Assembly (NCBI GenBank): GCA_046346665.1
Contig: JAXMHQ010000014.1
Location: 1 to 64,000, forward strand
DNA: 64,000 bases
Reading direction: 5' to 3'
From: JAXMHQ01 sp046346665
GTDB lineage: Bacteria; Verrucomicrobiota; Verrucomicrobiia; Limisphaerales; JAXMHQ01
In this document: in pieces, positions 17,218 through 26,800 of the stretch
How the letters are laid out: every line of letters starts with the position of its first letter
Position numbering within the stretch: the stretch's first letter is position 1
The notes under the pieces: model-generated
Seen by the model: only the letters and a program-made list of their open reading frames with translations
Databases searched by the model: none
What the model was told of the DNA's origin: nothing
Position numbers and translations under genes: made by a program

Positions 17218-18930
17218 TTATTCGGGCACAATCACCACGAGCGACTCGCCACCGGCAGGCACCCGGACGCCTTCGACCCGCGACGCGCCCGCGGGCAGCA
17301 CGAGTCGATTCGTTTGCGTCAAACCGCCATCCAGGTTGAGCGCGGAATGACGTCCGCCCGGGGCGGATTTCCACGACAAGTTTCCCAACGCGGGTTCGGA
17401 CGCGTCGTTCAGCACCAGAAAAAACAGGGTCCGCCCGCAGCGCACTCCCAGGACCCGCACCGCCGGACCGGACCACGCGGCGTCGATTGATTCGAAGGAA
17501 CCGCCTCCGGCCGCCAGCATCCAGTCCAGAACCTTGCGGACGCCGCGCATCTCGGAAATCGTGCCGCGTTCATCAAAATACTCCCACCACCACGACATCG
17601 GCAGGACCGGCGTGGGCGAGAAGAGCCCGAGCCAGAGGCCGCGCCGGAAATCGCGGTCCATCTGCGGCGCGAACTCGTTGAAATTGCGGCTCCAATCCCA
17701 TTCAAATCCAAACTCGCCGATCACCAGCGGCCGCGCATGCCCGGCCGCCTTCAGCGCGCCCGGGAAACCGTCCACCCGGCTCTGGCCGTCGTGGCCGTAA
17801 ATGTGGCGCTGGTTGAAATCGATCGACGGCAGGTCGTACAACCCGGCCACCTCGCGGTGCGACACGCTGGTGGTGACGAGATGCTGATAGGGATCCACGC
17901 GCTTGAGGTAATCGCTCATCTCGGTGTGCCAGGCGGTGATGACGTCGTCAGGGATCCGCGGAGACAGTCCGTACATCAGGTTGTCGATCTCGTTGAAAAA
18001 TTCCCACGCCGCGATGTGCGGGCTGTAACCCCACCGCGCCACCAGGTAGCGCAGCCGGTCGCGGTATTGGGCGCGCGCGGCCGGGTCGGTGAAAAATTCG
18101 CGCGCCTCCGCCGCCGGCCCGCCGTTTGCCTTGCGATAACTGCTGCGATCCCACGCGCCGCCCATGAAATTGCCGGCGCTGTCGAGCGTCAGCATGATAT
18201 AAACATCCAGCGACCCCGCCAGCTCCACCAGTTGATCCATGCGCCGGATGGCCGAGGCGTTGAAATATCCGGGGTCATCCCGGTAACGCGCCGTGTCGGT
18301 CACCGATTTCCATTCGAGCGGCAGGTTCCACGGGCACATCCAGGTCCGGAAAAAATTTCCGCCGTTGGTGGACAGGCGGGACAGCAGGTATTCGTAATTG
18401 AACCGCGGGTCCTCGTGGAGTTTCCGGAAATATTTCGAATCATCGTTGTTGCGCGATTCCCAGCCGATGTTCTCGCCGAGACCGCGGAACGGCGCGCCAT
18501 TGTCGAATCGAAACGTCCACGCGCTGCCGGGCCTGAGAAATCCCTTGTTATCCGAAGGCGCCACCTCGAACGCGGGCACGGCGAGCGCGTTGGTCCGGCC
18601 ATGATTCACCAGCACGCCGCGGCCGCGGTAAAGGCCGGCCTCGGCAGGAGCGAACCGCACCCGCCATACCGAGGGCCCGCCGCTCGGGCCCGAATCGTAA
18701 AACGCCGGCACCACCACCACCCCGCCGGACGGCTTCTGCAGGTGAAAATCCAGCGCCACTTCCTCCGAGACAAACGGGCTGCGCGCCCAGTCGGCGGTGA
18801 CAGTGACCTGGAAATCGACGCGATCGTAGAGAAGCGGCCGGGCGGTCAGCCGCTGAATTTCCCGGACCTGCGCGGGCGCCGCCTGGATGGCCAGTCCGCA
18901 CGCCAGCGCCACCGCGAGCGCGCGGCTCAC
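17218..18930 (-). CDS. Secreted DUF5060 + GH5-like glycosidase
   Basis: A 570-aa exported enzyme. The GTG at 18930 overlaps the upstream stop (GTGA) and gives a clean signal peptide VSRALAVALACGLAIQAAPAQ; an ATG at 18969 would add 13 residues before it. Residues about 25-115 form a DUF5060-like beta domain (VDFQVTVTADW ... FAPAEAGLYRGRGVLVNHG). The GH5-like barrel (about 125-480) has acid/base Glu about 314 in AAWEFFNEIDN and nucleophile Glu about 406 in PLVIGEFGFE. A C-terminal beta domain follows. Predicted retaining endo- or exo-glycanase. Second gene of an operon with the carbohydrate-binding protein. Confidence 0.82.
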   Translation of the reverse strand: MSRALAVALACGLAIQAAPAQVREIQRLTARPLLYDRVDFQVTVTADWARSPFVSEEVALDFHLQKPSGGVVVVPAFYDSGPSGGPSVWRVRFAPAEAGLYRGRGVLVNHGRTNALAVPAFEVAPSDNKGFLRPGSAWTFRFDNGAPFRGLGENIGWESRNNDDSKYFRKLHEDPRFNYEYLLSRLSTNGGNFFRTWMCPWNLPLEWKSVTDTARYRDDPGYFNASAIRRMDQLVELAGSLDVYIMLTLDSAGNFMGGAWDRSSYRKANGGPAAEAREFFTDPAARAQYRDRLRYLVARWGYSPHIAAWEFFNEIDNLMYGLSPRIPDDVITAWHTEMSDYLKRVDPYQHLVTTSVSHREVAGLYDLPSIDFNQRHIYGHDGQSRVDGFPGALKAAGHARPLVIGEFGFEWDWSRNFNEFAPQMDRDFRRGLWLGLFSPTPVLPMSWWWEYFDERGTISEMRGVRKVLDWMLAAGGGSFESIDAAWSGPAVRVLGVRCGRTLFFLVLNDASEPALGNLSWKSAPGGRHSALNLDGGLTQTNRLVLPAGASRVEGVRVPAGGESLVVIVPE

Positions 18931-19613
18931 GGACGGGCCGGCTCCGCTTCCGGGATGAAATCGAACCACGCGAAATTATTCCCCCAGGTGTAATGGAACG
19001 TCAACAACTGGCGCCCCGCTTCGGGAAAGGTGATGCGCCCGATGTCCGCTTCGTTCCAGTAATGCCAGCTCGCCGTCTCGACCGGCACATGGCAGACCGC
19101 GGCGGGTTTGCCGTTCAGATCGAACGTCACCGTGTTGGTCTTGTAGGAATACAACGCGCGGATCCGGTAGGTGCCGGGCGTCCGCACATCGACGGTGTAA
19201 TTGCACCACTCGCCGTTGGTCTCCCAGCCGATGTAAAGCTGGTTGATCGGCGGATTCACCAGGTTCGTGTGGTTCAAATCGGCCCAATCCTTCACATACG
19301 ACAAATCCACGCCTTCGTTCGTGCGGAAATTCCAAAGATACGGACTGGCATGGGCGCGCTGGTGGTCCGGTTGCTGGTTCAATTCGCCGCTGCCATGGTT
19401 GATCGCGTCCGAATCGTGGTAACCCACGCCCTCGCCGCCCAGGTCGAACAAAGCGCACTGAACGATGCCGGGAATCGACGGCGGCCCGGTCTGGATATAA
19501 GCATCCTGGTAGGGCCGGCCGGTGTAGCCGGGCGGCGGCGCCGATTGCCCGGCGGCGGCCAGGAGCAGGAACAGGAAAACGGACGCGGCGGCGGAACGAT
19601 GAAAATTGCGCAT
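18927..19613 (-). CDS. Secreted carbohydrate-binding (CBM6/35-like) protein
   Basis: A 228-aa exported protein with signal peptide MRNFHRSAAASVFLFLLLAAAGQSA. The remainder is one jelly-roll module: GGEGVGYHDSDAINHGSGELN, then WETNGEWCNYTVDVRTPGTYRIRALYSY and QLLTFHYTWGNNFAWFDFIPEA. The Y-T-V-x-V..G-T-Y-x-I and final F-D-F/W-F-D patterns are characteristic of CBM6/CBM35-type modules attached to glycanases. No catalytic residues. It may hold the glycan for the GH5-like enzyme encoded immediately downstream (4-nt overlap). Confidence 0.75.
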   Translation of the reverse strand: MRNFHRSAAASVFLFLLLAAAGQSAPPPGYTGRPYQDAYIQTGPPSIPGIVQCALFDLGGEGVGYHDSDAINHGSGELNQQPDHQRAHASPYLWNFRTNEGVDLSYVKDWADLNHTNLVNPPINQLYIGWETNGEWCNYTVDVRTPGTYRIRALYSYKTNTVTFDLNGKPAAVCHVPVETASWHYWNEADIGRITFPEAGRQLLTFHYTWGNNFAWFDFIPEAEPARP

Positions 19614-19916
19614 GCGATGGTAGCGGGGTCAGTGGGTCATGAACGGTCAATCAAACTCGCGGCCCCTGCCCTCGCCCAATCCCATCCCTGCGGCCAACTC
19701 CGCAATCCAAACCCGCCCGGGCCGCGAGTTGAACTCGAAAGTACACAGTCTGCACCCCCTGAAAAGTCCACTCTTCAGATGACACAACGCGTCCATAGAA
19801 CGGACGACTTCCAGCCCGGATAACCGGCGGTCATCCTGCCGGAACTGCCGCCGGCGACGGTCCGCCACGGAGACGGAAAGTTTGTCAGGCGGAGCGAAGG
19901 TGCCTAGATTCAGCTC
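19614..19916. other. 303-base divergent spacer upstream of the sensor kinase
   Basis: No gene is supported here. The spacer should carry promoters for the binding-protein operon (minus) and the sensor kinase (plus). The one structured signal is the 12-bp inverted repeat at 19654-19730. Confidence 0.5.
19654..19730. promoter_or_regulatory. Inverted repeat, possible regulator site
   Basis: Perfect 12-bp arms AACTCGCGGCCC (19654-19665) and GGGCCGCGAGTT (19719-19730), 53 nt apart, lie in the divergent spacer between the CBM operon and the sensor-kinase gene. Position fits a control site for the adjacent response regulator, but there is no second example to compare. Confidence 0.3.
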
Positions 19917-22900
19917 ATGACACGCGACGGACGGCGACTGCTGCGCCCGGGAATGCGCCTGCTGCTGGCCGCCTGGCTGTGCGGGCGGGCGCTGGTTTCG
20001 GCGGGAACCACCCTGCCGAATTACGCGATCCATACCTGGCAGGCCGAGGACGGCCTCCCCCAAAACACCGTCATGGTCATCCTGCAATCGCAGGAAGGCT
20101 ACCTCTGGCTCGGCACCCTGGCCGGGCTGGTCCGATTCGACGGCGTCCGGTTCACCGTCTTCGACAGCGAGGAATATCCCGAACTGAAGAACGGCCGCAT
20201 CACCGCACTCTACCAGGACGCGGCCGGCACGCTGTGGATCGGACACGAAACCGGCGACCTCTCCCGCCTCACCAACGGCTGCTTCGAATCCGTCGAGGTC
20301 CCCGCCGGCTGGAGCGAAGACGTCGTTTCCTGCATCGCCGCGGACGAGGCGGGCGACATCTGGATCCAAAGCCGCCAGGGCCGACTCGCCCGGCTGCGCG
20401 ACGGCCGCATCATCCCCCCCGTCGCAGGCGCCATCAGCAGCTACGGCCTCGGCACCATGGCCCAGGACCGCGACGGCCGCCTCTGGGCCTGGCGCGGCGG
20501 CGAAATCGGCCGGGTCACCGCCGGAGAGGTCGTCCTCCCGCCGCAGGAAGCCGCAAGCCCGACCAACCTCGTTCAATGCTTCTGCCCCGCGCGCGACGGC
20601 GGATTGTGGGTGGTGCGGGGCGGACAACTGTTTAAATATCGTGAGGCAGCATGGGAGCCGCAGCCGGACGGAGGGGCCAACCTCCAGGGCGCCAACGGCG
20701 TGCTGGAAATGAAGGACGGTGTCGTCGTCATCCGCACCACGGAACAGGGCATCTGGCTGATTCCCCCCGGCGAACCGGCGCGCAATTTCAGCCGCACCAA
20801 CGGCCTCACTTCGAACTGGCTCGGCTGCGCCTGCGAAGACCGCGAAGGCGACCTGTGGCTCGGCAGCGCCAGCGGCGGATTGAACCTGGTCCGGCCCGTG
20901 AAATTCGAAATGCTCAACCCGCCCAACCGCTGGAACGGCTACCCGGTACTCGGCGTCAGCGCCGGCCGGGACGGCGGAATCTGGGCCGCCAGCGAAGGCG
21001 GCGGACTTTACCACTTCCTCGAGGGCCGCTGGTCCCGCTACAGCACCGGCGAAGGCCTCACCACAAAATACATCTGGTCCGTCCTCGAAGATCCCCCCGG
21101 CCAGGTCTGGGCCGCCACCTGGGGCGGCGGACTCTGCACCGGCCGCGACGGCCAGTTCGCCCCGGCCCCCGGACTCGAAAATGTCCGCATACCCATGACC
21201 GCGCTGCTCAAGGCCTCCGACGGCGGAATGTGGATCGGCACCCGCGCGGGATTGCTCCGCTACAAGGAAGGACGGCCGGAGTGGTTCGGATCGGACGCGG
21301 GATTAAAATCGGCCGATGTGCGCGCGATGATCGAGGACAAGGACGGATCGCTCTGGTTCGGGATGATCGGCGGCGGACTCGGGCACCTGACCAATGGCGG
21401 GGTGCGGCAATACACCAAGACCGACGGCCTCGCCAACAACCTGGTCCAATGCCTGCACTTCGATCCGGACGGCGGACTCTGGATCGGGACGGACGGGGCG
21501 GGATTGACGCGGCTGAAGGACGGGCGGTTTGATCGGATCGGCGCGCGGCAGGGGCTGCCCAACAGCATCATTTGCGACATCGAGGAGGACGCGCTCGGCT
21601 ATGCCTGGATGAGTTCCGTGGGCGGCATCATGCGCGTCTCGATGGCCGAGCTGAATCGCTGCGCCGACGGTTTGCTGGAACGGGTGAACTGCATCACCTA
21701 CGGAAAATGGGACGGGCTCGAGACCGTGGAATGTTCGGGTGGATTTCAACCGGCGGGCTGCCGGACCGCGGACGGCTGGCTGCTGTTTCCAACCCGCAAA
21801 GGGCTGGTGCGGTTCAATCCGGCGGAGTTCAACACAAGCAGTTCGCCCCCGCCGGTCGTGGTGGAAAAGGTGCTGGCGGACGGGCTGCCCGTGTCGCGGC
21901 CGGATGCGCCGCCGGACATCCTGCCGGTGTCGCTGCGATCGGGCGCGAAGCCGCTGCGGGTGCCGGCGGGCGGGCAGCGGCTCGAATTCGTTTTCACCGC
22001 GCTGAGCTTCAGCGCGCCAAGCAACGTGCGCTTCCACTATCGGCTCGCGGAACTCGACGCCGGCTGGATCACCGGCGACACCAAGCGCAGCGCCGTCTAT
22101 ACTCACGTGCCGCCCGGCGATTACCGGTTCCAGGTCGGCGCCTGCAACGAGGACGGCGTCTGGAGCGCCCCCGCGGAGGTCGCCATCACCGTGCTCCCGC
22201 TCTTCTGGCAGACCTGGTGGTTCCGGGCCCTGACCTACGCCTCCGCCATCGCCGCCCTCACCGCCGGTGTGCTCCTCGAATCCCGGCGCCGCCACCGCCG
22301 GCGGCTCGAACGACTCGAACGACTCCAGGTGCTCGAACGCGAGCGCGCCCGCATCGCCCAGGATATCCACGACGACCTCGGCGCCAACCTCACACGCATC
22401 GGCCTGCTCAGCCAGACCGCCATGGCCGACGTCGACGAAAATTCCGTTCCCGGCCGCACATTCCGCCAGATCTACGGCAGCGCCCGCGACCTGACCCGCG
22501 CGCTCGACGAAATCGTCTGGGCCGTCAACCCCCGCCACGACACCCTCGACAGCCTCCTCGATTACCTGTCCCGCTTCGCCTACGAATTCCTCGGCGCCGC
22601 CAACGTCCGCTGCCGCATCGCCATGCCCGTCGCCCACCCGGATTGGATCGTCCGCTCCGACATCCGACACAACGTCTTCCTCGCCTTCAAGGAAGTGCTC
22701 AACAACGTCGCCAAACATTCCGGCGCCCGCGAAGTCCGCATCTCCCTCCAGGTGCAGGCCGCCGGAATCGAACTGCGCGTGGCCGACGACGGCCGCGGAT
22801 TCGACCCCGGCCGTTACCGCGAGCTGCCGCCGTCCGAAGACCGGCTCGCCCCCGGCAACGGGCTGGCCAATATCCGCAACCGCCTGCACAGCATCGGCGG

Positions 22901-23009
22901 ATCCGCCGAAATCACCAGCTCCCCCGGCCAGGGCAGCGTCGTCCGATTTTCCATCCCGCTGACGGAGGTCAAAGACGGCAAGGCAACCCCCGATCGCGGC
23001 CATTCCTGA
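19917..23009 (+). CDS. Reg_prop/Y_Y_Y sensor histidine kinase
   Basis: Membrane sensor kinase, 1030 aa. After an N-terminal signal (RLLLAAWLCGRALVSAG) comes a long series of ligand-binding propeller repeats (about 35-640): GLPQNTV, YLWLGTLAGLVRFDG, LWIG..TGDLSRLT, LWLGSASGGLNLV, MWIGTRAGLLRYK and GLWIGTDGAGLTRL. A Y_Y_Y domain follows (about 690-758, VRFHYRLAELDAGW ... GDYRFQVGACNEDG), then one transmembrane helix (about 761-785). The kinase core is NarX-like HisKA_3 with His about 818 in RIAQDIHDDLGAN, then an HATPase domain with HNVFLAFKEVLNNVAKHS, VADDGRGFD and GNGLANIRNRL. This is the periplasmic sensor layout of Bacteroides polysaccharide loci, but as a separate kinase. The response regulator gene follows after 71 nt. 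Confidence 0.92.
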   Translation: MTRDGRRLLRPGMRLLLAAWLCGRALVSAGTTLPNYAIHTWQAEDGLPQNTVMVILQSQEGYLWLGTLAGLVRFDGVRFTVFDSEEYPELKNGRITALYQDAAGTLWIGHETGDLSRLTNGCFESVEVPAGWSEDVVSCIAADEAGDIWIQSRQGRLARLRDGRIIPPVAGAISSYGLGTMAQDRDGRLWAWRGGEIGRVTAGEVVLPPQEAASPTNLVQCFCPARDGGLWVVRGGQLFKYREAAWEPQPDGGANLQGANGVLEMKDGVVVIRTTEQGIWLIPPGEPARNFSRTNGLTSNWLGCACEDREGDLWLGSASGGLNLVRPVKFEMLNPPNRWNGYPVLGVSAGRDGGIWAASEGGGLYHFLEGRWSRYSTGEGLTTKYIWSVLEDPPGQVWAATWGGGLCTGRDGQFAPAPGLENVRIPMTALLKASDGGMWIGTRAGLLRYKEGRPEWFGSDAGLKSADVRAMIEDKDGSLWFGMIGGGLGHLTNGGVRQYTKTDGLANNLVQCLHFDPDGGLWIGTDGAGLTRLKDGRFDRIGARQGLPNSIICDIEEDALGYAWMSSVGGIMRVSMAELNRCADGLLERVNCITYGKWDGLETVECSGGFQPAGCRTADGWLLFPTRKGLVRFNPAEFNTSSSPPPVVVEKVLADGLPVSRPDAPPDILPVSLRSGAKPLRVPAGGQRLEFVFTALSFSAPSNVRFHYRLAELDAGWITGDTKRSAVYTHVPPGDYRFQVGACNEDGVWSAPAEVAITVLPLFWQTWWFRALTYASAIAALTAGVLLESRRRHRRRLERLERLQVLERERARIAQDIHDDLGANLTRIGLLSQTAMADVDENSVPGRTFRQIYGSARDLTRALDEIVWAVNPRHDTLDSLLDYLSRFAYEFLGAANVRCRIAMPVAHPDWIVRSDIRHNVFLAFKEVLNNVAKHSGAREVRISLQVQAAGIELRVADDGRGFDPGRYRELPPSEDRLAPGNGLANIRNRLHSIGGSAEITSSPGQGSVVRFSIPLTEVKDGKATPDRGHS

Positions 23010-23080
23010 CCCGCCGGTCGTGTCATCAGAAAATGGGACAGAATCCGCCGCCGAAATGTGCTAAGTATGATGGAAGCGAG

Positions 23081-23743
23081 ATGAAAGTGAATGTGTCCAT
23101 TGTGGAGGACGACGCGCAGGCGCGGGAACTCCTGGCCGGCTGGATCAACCAGGCCAAGGGATTCCAGTGCGTCAGCCAGCATCCCCACGCCGAGCACGCC
23201 CTCAAGAATCTCCCCCACATCGCCCCGAATGTCGTGCTCATGGACATCAACCTGGGCGGCATGACGGGCGTGGAATGCGTCGGGAAACTGAAGCCGATCA
23301 TGCCCGACACGCAGTTCATCATGCTCACGGTCTACGAGGATGCCGATCACATTTTCGAAGCCCTCAAGGCCGGCGCCACGGGTTACCTGCTGAAACAAAC
23401 CGAGCGCGCGGGACTCCTTGAGGCCGTGCTTTCGGTTCATACCGGCGGCTCGCCGATGACGCCCAATATCGCGCGCAAACTCGTCCGCGCTTTTCAGAAT
23501 AATTCGCGGCCCGTCCCCGAAGTCGCCGAACTGTCCGCCCGCGAACGGCAGGTGCTGGAATTGATGTCGCAAGGCTATCTCTACAAGGAAATCGCCGACA
23601 GCCTCAACATCCGCCAGCCCACCGTCGCCACCTACATCCGCCGCATTTACGAAAAACTCCAGGTGACGTCCCGCTCCGAAGCCATCGCACGCATGGCCCA
23701 CCTGCCCGTCAAAGGCGATTACCAGCCCGCCGCCGCCCGCTGA
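23081..23743 (+). CDS. NarL/LuxR-type response regulator
   Basis: DNA-binding response regulator, 220 aa. The ATG at 23081 has GGAAGCGAG upstream. The receiver domain (about 1-120) has acidic pocket VEDD, phospho-acceptor Asp about 55 in VVLMDINLGG, Thr in IMLTVYE and Lys in GYLLKQTE. The C-terminal LuxR-type HTH (about 150-215) reads ELSARERQVLELMSQGYLYKEIADSLNIRQPTVATY (in part), followed by IRRIYEKLQVTSR. Partner of the HisKA_3 kinase just upstream; likely regulates the surrounding glycan genes. Confidence 0.93.
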   Translation: MKVNVSIVEDDAQARELLAGWINQAKGFQCVSQHPHAEHALKNLPHIAPNVVLMDINLGGMTGVECVGKLKPIMPDTQFIMLTVYEDADHIFEALKAGATGYLLKQTERAGLLEAVLSVHTGGSPMTPNIARKLVRAFQNNSRPVPEVAELSARERQVLELMSQGYLYKEIADSLNIRQPTVATYIRRIYEKLQVTSRSEAIARMAHLPVKGDYQPAAAR

Positions 23744-23763
23744 GAGGCTTCCCAAAGGTCGTA

Positions 23764-23830
23764 GCCGCAAAGAAGCGCAAAAGTCGCAAGAAACCAATTT
23801 GCTTTTGCGCCTCTTGCGCCTTTTTGCGGC
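23764..23830. repeat. Inverted repeat with GCGCAAAAG units (possible bidirectional terminator)
   Basis: Arms 23764-23790 and 23802-23830 (GCCGCAAAGAAGCGCAAAAG versus the complement of CTTTTTGCGGC and its repeats) face each other between two convergent genes. The A/T tracts on both sides would also let it act as a terminator. Confidence 0.6.
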
Positions 23831-23859
23831 CATACCACTTTCCCAGAACCGCCCGGCTT

Positions 23860-26800
23860 CTATTGCAACCGGTAAAAACCGGAAACATTCGTCCCCACCG
23901 GCAAGGTGAGCGTCCACAATCCACCGGACAACACAGGCGCGTTCGGAACCGGCGTCCACACCGCCGCTGGCGACAGCGCGGGCGTGTAGTAAAGCGTGGC
24001 CGCGCCGCCGTTGCTTGCGTCGGCCCAGGACAACACCACCTGGCCGCCCGGAGACTGCGCGCCGGCAAGCACCGGCACCTGCGGCGCCGCGTCGGCCGGA
24101 GCCGAATCCGCGCTCTCTCCGTAGCTGTTCACAGCGGAAACGGTGTATTCATAAAACGCCCCGTTGATCAGCCCCGTGTCCACCCAGCCGGTCCCTGTCA
24201 CATTGTCCGCCACGAGCACGACGGATCCGCCGGGCAGCCGCGATCGCTTCACCCGGTAGAAATCGGCCTGGTCCACCGGCGCCCAATCCAGTTCCACCTG
24301 GGCGTAGCCTGGCGCCGCCACGAGGTTCAACGGCGCGGACGGCGCACGCATCGGGATCACCTCGATCCCGCAGATCGTGGGCTGGTTCGCGGAACCGGTC
24401 GTGAACGCGATAACCACGTTGGAATTCGCCGTGGCCGCGGCGATGAATTCCCGGGTCACGGCCCGGCCCGTGCCGCCCGCCACCGCGATGTCGAAATCCG
24501 AAAGCACGGTTTGTCCGTTGATGGCCACGTTGAATCGCCGGCCGCCCGGGCCGAAGCTGGTCTCCGCGAAATGCAGCCGGACGAGGTTGGTGCCCTGCGC
24601 GGCCAGCGTGTAGCTGAAGCTCGAACCGTAACGTAGCGACTGGTAAACGACCTGCGGCGCCGCGTTCGGCGCGCTGACATCGATGGCCGACGTCGTCGTG
24701 GCGGTGCTGCCCCCGCTGTAACCGGTGTCGGCCTGGAAATTTGTGTCGATCCCGAACTGGTAAAATCCCGGGCCGCTCTTCGCGCCGCCGCAATTGATCC
24801 GCGTCGCCGCCGGCGGCGCGCCGTTCGCGGCAATGGCATCGAGGTTCGGCATCACCGCCACGTTGCTTCCGGAGGCCACCGCGGGAACCGCCTGGATATT
24901 CCAGCCGTCGACCGCCAGCAGCGGCGCCTCGCCCGCAAGATCGTCGGCATTGGCCTGCACGGTCACGGTGCGGGATTCGCCGGGCAGCAGCGAAATATAA
25001 TTGTCGGAATAAAACACCGGCAGCACCCGGGCGCCCGAAACCGCGCGGCGGAGCTGGAAATGGGTCATCAGCGCAACCACCGGGGCCGGGTTGGTCAGCG
25101 TCACGCGAATCACGCATTGCCCGGGCGCGGAGATCCGCGACGCCGCGATGCCGGGCGTGACGGCGGGGAGCGAGTTCAGCGCCTGCAGGTTGCCGGCGAC
25201 GGTCTCGCGCCAGTAGAAATTTTCCGACACCAGTCCGCCCTGCGAATCGTAAAGTTCGAGCTTCACGAAATGCGATGGCGACAGCGTTCCCGGGAACGTC
25301 ACCGCGCCGAGATCGGTTGCGACCGACGCCGCGGCCGTGAGCGCGTTGGTTTGGGCGAACTGCAAACTGCCGTCGAGATTGAAAATCCGCGTGCGCAGCG
25401 TCAGACCCGCGACCGCCTGCGGGGTGCAGTTGAGCACCAGCAGGTGCCAGTTCGACTGGTTCAACATCGCGTGCACCGGCTCGCACGCCTTCTGCGCGCC
25501 GAAGAGCGAGGCGTTGGGCTCGAGGTCGTAGGTGTAAAGCTGGTAAATGAAGCTCGGATGCGCCGGGCTCGTCAGCCAGTTCAAAATGCCCGTCACCGGA
25601 TTGAACATCCGCGCCAGCCGCCCCTCGAACACCGCCCGGTGCGATTCGTAATTCGCCAGCTGGCCTTTCCGGACAAAATCCGGGAGACCTGAAATCGGGC
25701 CAAAACGCGCCGCCAGCACCGACGGGTACACATCGCCGCCCTGCGAAGCCGGCGCGCCGGTCATGTCGTGCTCGGCCCAGGTGTTGTTCACGATCTCCCA
25801 GTCGTTCGACGGGATCATGCCGTGAACGGATTCGAGCGTCGGCACCGACACGCCGCACCCGATCTCGGTCTTGAACGCGGTGTCGACGGAATAATAATTC
25901 TCCGGCGGCTGCCAGCGGTAAGGTCCGCTCGAGGCGACCCCGTAGCCGCTGGCGGAGTTGGGCTGATACCAGCGCACCGGATCCAGCGTGGAGACCAGGT
26001 TGGAAACGCCGGTGGCGACCGCGGCCGGCGACGGGTCGCCCTCGTTGCGGCCGCACCACAGCGCGATCGAGGCATGATTCCGGTAGCGCAAAATCGTGTC
26101 CCGCACGTTCGCCAGGTAAAGCGCCGCGTCCGAAGGATCGGGGCCGTCCACCGGGTTGGGCTGGAAAAATTCCTCCCACATCAGGATCCCGTAACGGTCG
26201 CACAGGCTGAACCATTCCTCGCTTGTGCTTTGACCGACCCAGTTTCGCAGCATGTTCAGCCCGGCCTGCTGATGCATGCGCACTTGCGCCTCGAGGCGCG
26301 GCACCGGGACCCGCTTCATCGCCTCGTCCATCCCGAAATTGCCGCCCTTCACAATCACCGGCACGCCGTTCACCACCAGGCCGAGATTGGACGAACCCGG
26401 CAAGTGATACTGGATCTGCCGGATTCCGAACGTGACGATATTTGTGTCGGACAGGACCCCGTTCACCGTCGCGGCCAGTTGAAGGGTGTAAAGCGCGGGG
26501 GCGCCGTAGCCGTTCGGCCACCAGAGCTGCGGGTTCGCGATGTGGAGCGCGGGGGTGTTGGCGGCGTTGAAGGAAACGACCTGCGATTCGTAAGGGCCGA
26601 GCACGTAATCCCTCTGGAACACCACCGTGCCGACGGCGCCCGACAGGGTGCCCGACTGCGTCGCCGCCGTCACGTTGGTCAGCGTCGCTTCGATCGCGAG
26701 ATCCGCGCTGTTTGTCGACGGCAACGGCAATTGCGAGGTGACGTAGGGATCCCGGATCCGCACCGCGCCGCTGCCGGTGACGGTGACGTCCCGCCACAGG

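Noticed and set aside
19917..23743. A single hybrid two-component protein (HTCS) for the glycan locus
   Set aside because: The kinase stops at 23009 and the regulator has its own ATG at 23081 in another frame, so they are two proteins.
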